The position numbers were made by a program, and so were the translations under genes. From NCBI RefSeq assembly GCF_019900845.1, contig NZ_CP074570.1, positions 2,914,001 through 2,978,000 of the forward strand: DNA of 64,000 nt, read 5' to 3'. The DNA is from Paraneptunicella aestuarii. Lineage in GTDB: Bacteria > Pseudomonadota > Gammaproteobacteria > Enterobacterales > Alteromonadaceae. This document shows, piece after piece, positions 48,918 to 57,812 of this stretch (position 1 is the stretch's first letter; each line of letters begins with the position of its first letter). A model generated the notes under the pieces. It ran no database searches. It was not told where the DNA came from and was given only the letters and a program-made list of their open reading frames with translations.

Positions 48918-49592
48918 ATGAGATTATTAATAGTTGAAGACGACAGCCGATTATTGACCCAACTTGATCAACTCATGCAACAGCAAGGTTATAGTGTCGA
49001 CCTCGCTGACGATGGACAAAAAGCCAAATTCCTGATGCAAGAGTATCCGTACGACGCCGCGATTGTGGATGTAGGGCTACCGTTACTGGATGGTTTTGAG
49101 CTCATTCGTCAGGTTAGAAAAGACAATATCACCACCCCTATTTTACTTCTCACGGCTCGTGACCGCTGGCAAGAAAAAGTAGAAGGTTTAGAAGCAGGTG
49201 CTGATGACTACCTGACCAAGCCATTTCAGGAAGAGGAACTACTTGCCCGTATCAATGCACTGATAAGACGAGCTTCTGGTCAAGCAAGCCCTAAAATCAC
49301 TATTGGGCCTATTTCTCTGGATACCGTGTCTCAAGAAGTCACCGTTAATGATGAAATTATGGATCTCACCGCTTACGAATATAAAGTGCTGGAATACCTG
49401 TTAATGAATCCTAAAAAGATCATTTCCAAAACAGAACTAACCGAGCATATTTACGATCAGGATTTTGATCTGGATAGTAACGTTATCGAAGTATTTGTTG
49501 GGCGATTACGTAAAAAACTCGACCCGGAAAACCAATACAAGCCCATCGAGACTTTACGAGGCAGAGGTTATAGAATGAATAGGCACTTATGA
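48918..49592 (+). CDS. OmpR/PhoP-family response regulator
   Basis: The 224-residue protein has a receiver domain with Asp51 (AAIVDVGLPLLDGFE), the switch residues in ILLLTARDRWQEKVEG and Lys in DYLTKPFQ. A C-terminal winged-helix DNA-binding domain follows (VFVGRLRKKLDPENQYKPIE, TLRGRGYRM). It overlaps the kinase gene by 4 bp. It resembles PhoP/QseB-type regulators. The direct repeat upstream of the operon may be its site. Confidence 0.93.
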   Translation: MRLLIVEDDSRLLTQLDQLMQQQGYSVDLADDGQKAKFLMQEYPYDAAIVDVGLPLLDGFELIRQVRKDNITTPILLLTARDRWQEKVEGLEAGADDYLTKPFQEEELLARINALIRRASGQASPKITIGPISLDTVSQEVTVNDEIMDLTAYEYKVLEYLLMNPKKIISKTELTEHIYDQDFDLDSNVIEVFVGRLRKKLDPENQYKPIETLRGRGYRMNRHL

Positions 49593-50911
49593 AACGTCTA
49601 TCATTAAAAATTCGTATTTTTTCAGCAGCGCTTTTAGCGCTGTTGTTGTTTATTCCCATGATTGCCTATGCGCTTGAACGCGCTTATGTGGGCAGTTTAT
49701 CTCATGCCATGCTGGAAAGAATGAGGGTACAAACTCTCACATTGATTTCAGAATTTGAGATCATTGGTAATATTTCCAACATGCCGGAATTAATTATTAA
49801 TGGTCAATTCAATCTGCCAGAATCCGGCTTATATGGCATTATCACCCATGGCAATACCGTTATCTGGAAATCCCTTTCATCCATGAATTGGCCAGTTCCC
49901 ATGGTTCCGAGTTTACCAGCGGTAGGCGAAGATCAATTCATTCAAATCCAACAAAATAGCCGTACTTTCTTTCTTCATACCTATACAGCCGAATTTTCTA
50001 ATGGTGAAGAATTTAGAACTTTTAATTTTCACGTGTTTCAAGATAAGCGTAGCTTCGATGCCGAAGTCATGCATTTTCGTACCACCCTATGGTATTGGCT
50101 GGGCATTATTTCCATCATATTGCTGACATTACTGTATTTCACCCTGCAAACCGCGCTACGACCAATTGGCCGATTAGTCAATGAGATTCTTCGTATCGAA
50201 AAAGGCAACGCCAATAGAATCACAGACCAATACCCCACGGAACTGGAAAAACTGAAATCCAATTTGAATCATTTGCTCAACACGGAAGAAAACCAGCGCC
50301 AACGCTATAAAAACAGCTTGGGCGATCTGGCTCATAGCCTTAAAACTCCCCTTGCCGTACTTTCCGGTTTGCCCGACCTTCCCGCTCAAGGTCGAGAACC
50401 CGTTGAACAGATCAACAACATCATTCAACGACAATTAAAACGAGCCGTTGCTGGCACTGGAAGCCGTTGGAATCAGAAAACCCTGATCCGTCCTATTGCG
50501 CAAAAATTGTGCTCAGCGATGAGTAAAGTCTATCGGGACAAAGATATTGATTTTGAACTCAATATAACAAAAGACATTGGCTTCTTTGGGGATGAAACCG
50601 ATTTAATGGAAATGCTGGGTAATCTGGTTGATAACGCCTGCAAAGCCGCAGAAAGTAAAGTCATCATTGAAGCCAAACGTACCGATTCACAATTATCGAT
50701 TTGTGTCGCTGATGATGGCCCCGGGATCCCGGAAGACAAACGACAACTATTGATAGAACGAGGAAAACGCCTCGACAGCTACGAAAGCGGACAAGGCATT
50801 GGTATGGCGGTGGTTTCCGATTTGGTTTCAGCTTATGAAGGACGATTACTTATCGACAACGGCATGTTAGGTGGTGCTGTGATCACGATGGAATTTCCGC
50901 TTTCTAAATAG
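49589..50911 (+). CDS. PhoQ-like sensor histidine kinase
   Basis: The 440-residue protein has membrane helices at about 8-28 and 168-190. A periplasmic sensor lies between them, then a HAMP-like segment. The H-box GDLAHSLKTPLAVLSGL carries His249. The ATPase N-box is LGNLVDNACKAAESK and its G-boxes are VADDGPGIPED and GQGIGMAVVSDL. Organisation fits PhoQ-type kinases. The periplasmic sensor is not acidic enough to claim Mg2+ sensing. Confidence 0.9.
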   Translation: MKRLSLKIRIFSAALLALLLFIPMIAYALERAYVGSLSHAMLERMRVQTLTLISEFEIIGNISNMPELIINGQFNLPESGLYGIITHGNTVIWKSLSSMNWPVPMVPSLPAVGEDQFIQIQQNSRTFFLHTYTAEFSNGEEFRTFNFHVFQDKRSFDAEVMHFRTTLWYWLGIISIILLTLLYFTLQTALRPIGRLVNEILRIEKGNANRITDQYPTELEKLKSNLNHLLNTEENQRQRYKNSLGDLAHSLKTPLAVLSGLPDLPAQGREPVEQINNIIQRQLKRAVAGTGSRWNQKTLIRPIAQKLCSAMSKVYRDKDIDFELNITKDIGFFGDETDLMEMLGNLVDNACKAAESKVIIEAKRTDSQLSICVADDGPGIPEDKRQLLIERGKRLDSYESGQGIGMAVVSDLVSAYEGRLLIDNGMLGGAVITMEFPLSK

Positions 50912-50948
50912 CACTTGTCAGAAGAATTAAGCTTCACATCCTTGTATA

Positions 50949-51032
50949 TAACCTCATATATGGTCTCCTCCCGTATTGCAAGAATGCATTTTTTTGATAA
51001 CAGGGACAGGTTTGCTGCCATATATGAGGTTA
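50949..51032. repeat. 15-bp perfect inverted repeat with 54-bp spacer
   Basis: TAACCTCATATATGG (50949-50963) and its exact complement (51018-51032) lie between the kinase gene and convergent pdsO. The stem is AT-rich with no clear T-run. It may act as a weak bidirectional terminator or be a remnant of a small element. Confidence 0.55.
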
Positions 51033-51075
51033 AGTTTTCCCTTATCACTCAAATTAAAATAATTCAGGAGATGAT

Positions 51076-51831
51076 TTACTGTGAAGCCGTCATGACTTTG
51101 TCCGGATTATAAACTCGCAATAAAACGCGACGATCGAAGAAGTCGTTCTCCCAGTTCTGGCTCTGCACAATCGGTTGTTCTTCACCGTAGCTTACCGTTT
51201 CAATTTGTTTCTCTTGTACGCCATGAGCGATTAAAAAAGCCCTGACCGATTGCGCTCTTTGCTCCGATAACCCCTGATTGTAATCAGACTCTCCCCTGCG
51301 ATCGGCATAGCCCTGAAGCGTTATCTTAAGCTGTGGTTGTTGTCTAAGCTGCTCGGCTAATTTGCCCAAACTGTCTTTGTAGTGTGGCAATAACTGATAC
51401 GACGCCGATGTAAATTGAATATTGCTCTCTAGCGGCATCAGTTCAACGTTCGACTCCTGCTTCACCAACGCTTCTTTATAAAGCTCATTTTCCGCTTCAT
51501 AGAGCTCGTTTTTCGCTAAAAGCGCCTGATATCGAGTCAACAACGCATCCAGCTCTTGTTGTCGCTGTTCCAGATGACTAATAAGCAAATCTTTCTCTTC
51601 CTTATTATCAGCATCCTCGGCAATTAACACTCCAGTAATACCCGCCACCATCGCGCCAATCGGGCCAGCAACAACGGCTCCAATGGCTAACCCGGAACTT
51701 AAGCCAATAATGCCGCGATGAGAAGAAGTCGTCTCATCCTGAGTTTCAGTGGGAGCAGCAGCAAGTTGACCACAAAATGCCAACCCAGTGATCAAGCTTG
51801 CCAAGCTGATTGATAAAGATGTTTTTTTCAT
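51076..51831 (-). CDS. pdsO: Sortase-system OmpA family protein PdsO
   Basis: The 251-residue product has a signal peptide (ending QLAAA) and a glycine-zipper hydrophobic segment (LAIGAVVAGPIGAMVAGITG). A coiled coil follows (about 80-125), then a C-terminal OmpA domain with GYADRRGESDYNQGLSEQRA. This order, next to the pdsR/pdsS pair, matches PdsO of the proteobacterial dedicated sortase system, a family of unknown function seen only where that kinase-regulator pair occurs. It is divergent from pdsR. Confidence 0.82.
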   Translation of the reverse strand: MKKTSLSISLASLITGLAFCGQLAAAPTETQDETTSSHRGIIGLSSGLAIGAVVAGPIGAMVAGITGVLIAEDADNKEEKDLLISHLEQRQQELDALLTRYQALLAKNELYEAENELYKEALVKQESNVELMPLESNIQFTSASYQLLPHYKDSLGKLAEQLRQQPQLKITLQGYADRRGESDYNQGLSEQRAQSVRAFLIAHGVQEKQIETVSYGEEQPIVQSQNWENDFFDRRVLLRVYNPDKVMTASQ

Positions 51832-51898
51832 TTGTTAAGTCTCCACAATATCCAATTATTTCTGCGTTTTCTTGTTCAAAGTAAGTGCACATAACTGC

Positions 51899-52041
51899 AA
51901 GTCGCCTACAGAAATTGATCGCAGACTCGCCGTCTCTTTATTTAAGAAAGAAATCCATTGAGGCTCCACAGCCGCTTCCCTGCGGCTGAGGGTCTGCTCA
52001 CCAATTTCTGTAGGTAACTGATGATTTGGAACAGTTATGTA
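51899..52041 (+). repeat. Dispersed hairpin repeat, copy F
   Basis: Left arm GCCTACAGAAATTGATCGCA, inner stem CAGCCGC/GCGGCTG with loop TTCCCT, right arm GGTCTGCTCACCAATTTCTG. It shares the downstream tail TTTGGAACAG.TATGTA with copies C and E. A roughly 20-bp AT-rich insertion lies in its left half. It sits between divergent pdsO and pdsR. Confidence 0.85.
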
Positions 52042-52048
52042 ATAAAAA

Positions 52049-52126
52049 CCTCAGCACCCTGAGCTCGGGATACTGAGGTGCGGAGTAACGGTGCTGGAAG
52101 ATTGTTACGTATCCCGAGCTCAGGGT
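52049..52126. repeat. Nested competing inverted repeats upstream of pdsR
   Basis: An 18-bp perfect inverted repeat (ACCCTGAGCTCGGGATAC at 52056-52073, complement at 52109-52126) extends inward with GTAAC/GTTAC. It is incompatible with two shorter pairings: ACCTCAG (52049-52055) with CTGAGGT (52073-52079), and CAGCACC (52052-52058) with GGTGCTG (52090-52096). It lies about 175 bp before pdsR. Confidence 0.65.
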
Positions 52127-52300
52127 TATTAAACAGCCCGGAAATGACGTGAAACGGGAAACAAAATGGCAATGTGCAGATCAAATGTGGCAAGAAAATG
52201 GAAATTGCGCAGAACAGCTAGTTATTGCTGGCATCGCAGGCTTTTTTAGTTAACCATTCGCAATACAGGAACCAATATTAATCAAGGGCTCAGTTCATCC

Positions 52301-52996
52301 ATGTCTAAACGCATCGCATTAATTGAAGACGATCCGGCCATTCGGGAAAACTATACCGCAGCGCTGCAACGTCAAGGTTATACCGTATTAAGCTTTGCCG
52401 ACCGACCTTCAGCAGAAAGCGCGTTTAGTCAACGACTGCCGGACTTAGCCATTATTGATATTGGCCTACAGAATGAAATAGACGGCGGCTTTGCCTTGTG
52501 TCAGCAATTAAGAGGATTATCCAAAACTCTCCCTATTATCTTCTTCACTGCCAGAGATAACGATTTCGATACCATTTGTGGCTTACGCATGGGCGCTGAT
52601 GATTACCTAACCAAAGACATCAGCCTGCCACACCTTATTGCCAGAATAGCCGCGCTATTCCGACGTTCAGAATTATTGTTAACCCCGGAACACCAAGAAG
52701 ACATAGTGCAGCAAGGCAAGCTGAGAATGGACAGCAACCGCATGACAGTGAACTGGCAAGAACAACCGATTGAACTCACCGTAACCGAATTCTGGATGCT
52801 TCACGCCATTGCCAAATATGCAGGGCATGTTAAAAGCCGCCAGCAACTCATGGATGAATCGCGCATGGTCGTGGATGACACCACCATCACCTCGCACATT
52901 AAACGCATTCGTAAAAAGTTCATGCAACTGGATCCTGAATTTGATTCCATCGAAACCGTGTACGGTATGGGCTACCGTTGGAAGCGCAGCGTTTAG
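52301..52996 (+). CDS. pdsR: Dedicated sortase system response regulator PdsR
   Basis: This is a 231-residue OmpR-family regulator. The receiver has Asp53 (LAIIDIGLQNEIDGGFAL), the switch IFFTARDNDFD and Lys in DDYLTKDIS. The winged-helix domain carries SHIKRIRKKFMQLDPEFDSI and VYGMGYRW. It pairs with the kinase 24 bp downstream. Together with pdsO it matches the pds locus of marine Proteobacteria, so its likely targets are the sortase and its substrate genes, which are not here. Confidence 0.85.
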   Translation: MSKRIALIEDDPAIRENYTAALQRQGYTVLSFADRPSAESAFSQRLPDLAIIDIGLQNEIDGGFALCQQLRGLSKTLPIIFFTARDNDFDTICGLRMGADDYLTKDISLPHLIARIAALFRRSELLLTPEHQEDIVQQGKLRMDSNRMTVNWQEQPIELTVTEFWMLHAIAKYAGHVKSRQQLMDESRMVVDDTTITSHIKRIRKKFMQLDPEFDSIETVYGMGYRWKRSV

Positions 52997-53020
52997 GCTT
53001 TAAATGAATAGAGATCCATT

Positions 53021-55252
53021 GTGACATTTCGCATCGGTATACGGCTCAAGCTGCTGTTTTTATCACTCTTCCTGTTTGCCATCCCCTGGCTTGGCTACCA
53101 ATACGTTTGGGAGTTGGAAAGTTATTTGCGAGTGGGTCAGGAACAAACACTGGTAGGCACGGCCAGAGCCGTCGCAACGGCTCTGCACGAACGCCCCACT
53201 CTATTTAACAAGCAAGCCAGTTACCTCACCGATGTTAAACCCGGAACAGACTTGTACGCCCATCAGATCATCGACCCAATACAACTGGATGGTCGCTTGC
53301 AGGACTGGTTCGATTATCGCCATTTAGCGGTTCATTACGACGCTAAATACCTGTTGGATGACGTTGCAAACTATCGCGCCGAAGACCTTAACTTCACCCA
53401 TATGATTGGCATTTACGGGGATTATCTTTACGCCTATTTTGAGGTACACGACGATTACATAAAAATGCGCCCTCGCAATAATTTAAGAATCGACCTGAAT
53501 GATCATCTCTATATTGCACTCACCACACCTGAAGGCGAGTTCAAACGTTATATTGTCGCCAACTATCAACCAGGCTGGCTAAACACCTACGAACTTACCG
53601 ATAATCTCGAATCGAATCGTCCGCAAAAACCTGAGCCCCGTATTCAAGGACATTGGCGTAATCACATTCCGGGTAGAGATAACTCAGGGAGTGGTTATAA
53701 CATTGAGATCAGAATTCCACTCAACATGCTGGCGGATAATATCGCCTTTGCCATTGTCGATGTGGATGAAAACATTGATCAGGGTGCTCCAAATAACAGC
53801 GCACTGGAAAATCAAATCTTACGCATTGGTACAGCCAACCCCAATCAACCAGACTCCCTCGGCACGTTATTGGTTCCTTCGCCTGAAATAGAGAAGATCA
53901 TCAAAGGCTTGCAATACTCTGGTGCTCGTATTTGGGTATTAGATAAACATCGGCGAGTCATGGCGCGTTCTGGTGATATATTGCAATCCACAGGTATGAA
54001 CACAACATTGAGAGACAACACAGCTTCTGACCCTCAATGGTGGCAAAATGGATGGCAGTATATCGAGCAAGAATGGCTACTGCCTCTGTACTACAAAATA
54101 CTCACCAAACCACCATCCGAGTTCATAGATGAATTACAAGACGCCTATGCCTTAGAAGGCAAAGATATTGAAAGTGCGCTAACCGGAAAGCCCGATGCGC
54201 TTTGGCGACTGACGCCTGACAACAAAGCTGTGATCCTTTCAGCCACTCATCCCATCTGGATTGATGGAACCGTAATGGGCGCGGTTGTGGTTGAACAAAC
54301 CACTCATGGCATTCGCACCTTAAGAAACAAAGCGTTGGAAAAGCTGTTTAACGTCATTCTCGCGGTCATGTTTTCCGGCACTATCGTGCTATTTCTGTTC
54401 GCTTCGCGTATGTCTTTTCGTATTCGTAATCTGCGCAATCAAACCGAAGCCGCTATCGACCATAACGGCAAAATTATCGGCAATATTCCGCTTTCCAAAA
54501 CCCAGGATGAAATTGGTGACTTGTCGAGGACTTTCCATAATGTATTAGGCAAGCTGAGCCAATATCATTACTACCTTGAAAATATGGCTTCGCGACTCTC
54601 TCACGAGCTGAGAACCCCGGTTGCCATCGTCAAGTCCTCAATGGAAAACCTTGCCATGCAACCTCAATCAGAAACCTCTCAAGCCTATGTAAACAGAGCA
54701 CAGGAGGGCATAGCTCGCCTTAGCCAAATATTGAACAAAATGAGTGAAGCGTCTCGGTTGGAAAACGCATTACAGAGCACCGATACCGAAACATTTAATC
54801 TGCATGAACTTCTACAAGGCTGCTTGTTGGGTTACCAACTGGCCTACCCTGAAAATCACTTTGATTTGCAATCTGACTACCCCAAAGCAACATTAAAAGG
54901 TTCGCCGGATCTGTTTGTGCAAATGCTGGATAAGATCACGGCTAATGCCACCGAATTCAGCCCGAAAGAAGAAACTATTAATTTTAAACTGCAACAACAA
55001 GCCAATCAGCTCATATTACGAATTATCAATGTTGGCGCTCCGTTACCCAGCGACATGCAGCATCAATTGTTTGATTCAATGGTTTCGGTAAGAAAAGAGG
55101 CGCATTCTACAGCGCCTCATCTGGGTATCGGTTTATATATCGCGAAAATCATCGCCGAATATCATCAAGGAAAAATCAGTATCGACAATTATTCAGCCAA
55201 AGATGGAAGAGCTTCCGGCGTAGAAGTGCGCATTATATTTCCTATTCACTAG
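53021..55252 (+). CDS. pdsS: Dedicated sortase system histidine kinase PdsS
   Basis: The 743-residue protein starts with GTG and has membrane helices at about 8-26 and 440-462. The large periplasmic domain (about 30-435) includes a CBM9-like beta-sandwich (PIQLDGRLQDWFDYRHLAVH, GIYGDYLYAYFEVHDDY, GYNIEIRIPLNMLADNIAF), suggesting a sugar or glycan ligand. A HAMP-like segment follows. His528 is in SRLSHELRTPVAIVKSS and the ATPase has LGIGLYIAKIIAEYHQG. The length and paired regulator support PdsS. Its stop codon shares the palindrome CTAG with the stop of the convergent next gene. Confidence 0.85.
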   Translation: MTFRIGIRLKLLFLSLFLFAIPWLGYQYVWELESYLRVGQEQTLVGTARAVATALHERPTLFNKQASYLTDVKPGTDLYAHQIIDPIQLDGRLQDWFDYRHLAVHYDAKYLLDDVANYRAEDLNFTHMIGIYGDYLYAYFEVHDDYIKMRPRNNLRIDLNDHLYIALTTPEGEFKRYIVANYQPGWLNTYELTDNLESNRPQKPEPRIQGHWRNHIPGRDNSGSGYNIEIRIPLNMLADNIAFAIVDVDENIDQGAPNNSALENQILRIGTANPNQPDSLGTLLVPSPEIEKIIKGLQYSGARIWVLDKHRRVMARSGDILQSTGMNTTLRDNTASDPQWWQNGWQYIEQEWLLPLYYKILTKPPSEFIDELQDAYALEGKDIESALTGKPDALWRLTPDNKAVILSATHPIWIDGTVMGAVVVEQTTHGIRTLRNKALEKLFNVILAVMFSGTIVLFLFASRMSFRIRNLRNQTEAAIDHNGKIIGNIPLSKTQDEIGDLSRTFHNVLGKLSQYHYYLENMASRLSHELRTPVAIVKSSMENLAMQPQSETSQAYVNRAQEGIARLSQILNKMSEASRLENALQSTDTETFNLHELLQGCLLGYQLAYPENHFDLQSDYPKATLKGSPDLFVQMLDKITANATEFSPKEETINFKLQQQANQLILRIINVGAPLPSDMQHQLFDSMVSVRKEAHSTAPHLGIGLYIAKIIAEYHQGKISIDNYSAKDGRASGVEVRIIFPIH

Positions 55253-56307
55253 TTACTTTTCGGATTAACAACCTCGTCCATCTTGTCATCTGCCAATAGT
55301 TGAGCCAGCCATAGTGTATCCTGACGAGATTCAAGCATAATCTTGACAATCATGGTCAAAGGCACAGAAAGTAGCATACCGACCGTACCCAACAGCCAAC
55401 CCCAAAATATCAAGGAAAGAAAGACCACTAATGTGGAAAGCCCCAAACCACGCCCCATATATTTAGGCTCAATCACATTTCCCATAACGGTATTCACCAC
55501 TACATAACCTAACGCCACCAAACCGGCTTCCGGCAAGCTTAATTGCACAATCGCCAACAACACCGCAGGCACAGCCGCAATAATCGAACCGATATTAGGA
55601 ATATAGTTAAACAGAAACGCTAGCACTCCCCACAACAGGAAGTGATCCAGGCCAAGGAAATACAGCCACAAACCAATCACCAAACCGGTGAACAAACTCA
55701 CAACCGTTTTAATCACCAGATAGTTTTTCACCGACAACAACACCTTGTCGATTTGGCGCATTTTCATCTGTGGATCATCCAAAGCGATATGGATTTTCTT
55801 CGGTATTGAATCAGCTTCAAACAGCATGAAAATCACAGTCAGCAAAATCAGCAAGAAGTTAGTTAGTACCCCGCTCAATCCTGACAAAAGATTAGTTGCC
55901 ATTCCCATAGCAATACCCGGATCGAGATAAGACAACAACTGCTGCTTGTCGAGTACGATATTAAAGGCAGCCAGCTTCTCCGCAGCCCACAAAAACTGAT
56001 TCGTTAGTTGTTGCTTGTAAAGTGGCATTTTGGCAGAGAATTCATTCATGGACTGACCCACAAGCCCAGCCAACATAAAGCCAAAGATAACGATCAGAAA
56101 AATAACCAGCAGAATGGAAATGCCTTTAGGCACTTTGTACCGGGTCGCCCATTGAATAATTGGCGTACATGCCATTGCGATAAAAATCGATAACAGAAAT
56201 GGAACGACAATGGTGCTGGCAGTTTTTATTCCGGCAAGTACAATAACCATCGAGGCCAAAACGATGAGAACTTTGGTCGATGCAGTAAATTTAGCTTCCA
56301 TGTGCAA
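55249..56307 (-). CDS. AI-2E family transporter (PerM-like)
   Basis: This is a 352-residue inner-membrane protein with about eight helices. Its family motifs include VPFLLSIFIAMACTPIIQW, LLWGVLAFLFNYIPNIGSII and a C-terminal FLSLIFWGWLLGTVGMLLSVP. Members act as exporters or sodium/proton exchangers, and the AI-2 role is shown for only some. It ends exactly at the pdsS stop and is otherwise unrelated to its neighbours. Confidence 0.9.
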   Translation of the reverse strand: MHMEAKFTASTKVLIVLASMVIVLAGIKTASTIVVPFLLSIFIAMACTPIIQWATRYKVPKGISILLVIFLIVIFGFMLAGLVGQSMNEFSAKMPLYKQQLTNQFLWAAEKLAAFNIVLDKQQLLSYLDPGIAMGMATNLLSGLSGVLTNFLLILLTVIFMLFEADSIPKKIHIALDDPQMKMRQIDKVLLSVKNYLVIKTVVSLFTGLVIGLWLYFLGLDHFLLWGVLAFLFNYIPNIGSIIAAVPAVLLAIVQLSLPEAGLVALGYVVVNTVMGNVIEPKYMGRGLGLSTLVVFLSLIFWGWLLGTVGMLLSVPLTMIVKIMLESRQDTLWLAQLLADDKMDEVVNPKSN

Positions 56308-56404
56308 TAACTCATTATTGTGTGTTGGGCAAAAGTAACAGATTCAAGTTTGGTTGCAAACGCAAACCAGACAGATAATAAGCACCTAGACAGGAACTCG
56401 ATTC

Positions 56405-56767
56405 ATGCAGCTAAACCAGGCCACAATTAGAATAAAAAATCTTCGCTTGCGCACCTATATTGGTATCAAGGATGAAGAAATAAACAACAAACAAGATGTG
56501 GTGGTTAACGTCACAATCCACTACCCGGCAGAAAGTGCAGTGAACAGTGACGAAATGCAAGACGCGCTAAATTACCGCACTATCACAAAAAAAATCATAT
56601 CTCTGGTTGAGAACAACCGCTTCTCCCTTTTGGAAAAATTGACTTCCGACATTCTTAGCATTGCCTCAGAACACCCTTGGGTCACCTATGCTGAAGTGGA
56701 AGTTGATAAGCCTCATGCGCTTCGTTTTGCAGATTCCGTATCCTTGTGCTTAAGTTGTAAGAGGTAA
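56405..56767 (+). CDS. folX: Dihydroneopterin triphosphate 2'-epimerase FolX
   Basis: FolX epimerises dihydroneopterin triphosphate to the monapterin form. The 120-residue protein aligns along its whole length with E. coli FolX from memory: [74 protein letters not shown]. It precedes yfcH as in E. coli. Confidence 0.95.
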   Translation: MQLNQATIRIKNLRLRTYIGIKDEEINNKQDVVVNVTIHYPAESAVNSDEMQDALNYRTITKKIISLVENNRFSLLEKLTSDILSIASEHPWVTYAEVEVDKPHALRFADSVSLCLSCKR

Positions 56768-56838
56768 AGCGCCCCGAATTAAACACAATTTGGGCAGCGA
56801 TATTTCTGTCCACATTACAGTTTAATAGAGGTAATACG

Positions 56839-57738
56839 ATGCATCTGCTAATTACAGGAGCCACAGGATTAATTGGTTCGGCACTGGTGCATCGTCTGGA
56901 ACAGGAAGGCCACAGTATAACCGCATTAACCCGGAATACCGACTTAGCCAAGAAGAAACTCGGCTCCCATCATCACTATATTTCATCACTTAACCAACTT
57001 AGTAATCTCAACCACTTCAACGCCGTAGTGAACCTGGCAGGCGAGCCTATCGCTGAAAAACGCTGGAGTACAAAGCAGAAAAATCGCATTGAAGCCAGCC
57101 GTTGGAACACCACTCAGTCTTTGGTTGATTTACTGAAAGCCAGTAAAACCCCTCCATCTGTGTTTATCAGTGGTTCAGCTGTGGGCTACTACGGTAAACA
57201 GCTTGATATTCCCATTACAGAAGATATTGAACCTTTTCGGCAAGATTTCAGCCATCGCCTTTGTGCCGAATGGGAAAACATCGCCATGAGTGCAGACTCA
57301 CTGCAAACCCGTGTTTGCCTGCTTCGAACAGGCATTGTGCTGTCAGATAAAGGCGGCGCATTAAGCAAACTCTTACTGCCATTCAAGCTGGGATTAGGTG
57401 GCAAAATAGGTAATGGTCGTCATTTTATGCCCTGGATCCACATTGATGACATGGTGGCAGGTATTCTGTTTTTGTTGCATCAGGATAACTGCAATGGTGC
57501 TTATAACCTGACCGCTCCCTACCCAGTCACCAATAAAGAATTCACACAAAAACTGGGCAAACGCCTTGCTCGCCCAACCTTTTTTACAACACCAACACTA
57601 GTCTTAAAATTCTTGTTCGGTGAAATGTCGGAACTCCTCACTCAAAGCCAACAAGTGATCCCTGAAAAGTTACAAAAATCGGGCTTTCATTTTAAATACC
57701 CACAATTGCAAGATGCTCTGGAAAACCTGGATATCTAA
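56839..57738 (+). CDS. yfcH: TIGR01777-family oxidoreductase YfcH
   Basis: The 299-residue NAD(P)-binding protein has the Rossmann motif LLITGATGLIGSALVHRLEQ, VVNLAGEPIAEKRW, the ISGSAVGYYG active-site region and MPWIHIDDMVAGILFLL. A C-terminal DUF1731 segment follows. It belongs to the epimerase-like SDR group; its substrate is unknown. It follows folX, 71 bp away, and ends before a partial hairpin repeat. Confidence 0.92.
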   Translation: MHLLITGATGLIGSALVHRLEQEGHSITALTRNTDLAKKKLGSHHHYISSLNQLSNLNHFNAVVNLAGEPIAEKRWSTKQKNRIEASRWNTTQSLVDLLKASKTPPSVFISGSAVGYYGKQLDIPITEDIEPFRQDFSHRLCAEWENIAMSADSLQTRVCLLRTGIVLSDKGGALSKLLLPFKLGLGGKIGNGRHFMPWIHIDDMVAGILFLLHQDNCNGAYNLTAPYPVTNKEFTQKLGKRLARPTFFTTPTLVLKFLFGEMSELLTQSQQVIPEKLQKSGFHFKYPQLQDALENLDI

Positions 57739-57740
57739 AT

Positions 57741-57800
57741 GAAGCCTCCATGGATGGATTTACGGCGAGTTTGCGTTTAGTTTCTATAAGCGATTGATAG
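57741..57800 (-). repeat. Dispersed hairpin repeat, copy G (partial)
   Basis: On the minus strand it reads TCAATCGCTTATAGAAACTA, then CGCAAACTCGCCG and ATCCATCCATGGAGGCTTC, matching the left half of the other copies. It stops before the inner hairpin. It lies between convergent yfcH and the siderophore synthetase gene. Confidence 0.7.
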
Positions 57801-57812
57801 CAAAAATATAAT

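Noticed and set aside
12482..52041. Hairpin repeats as a CRISPR array or as tRNA-like genes
   Set aside because: Copies are scattered in both orientations with no regular spacing and no cloverleaf; they do not fit either class.
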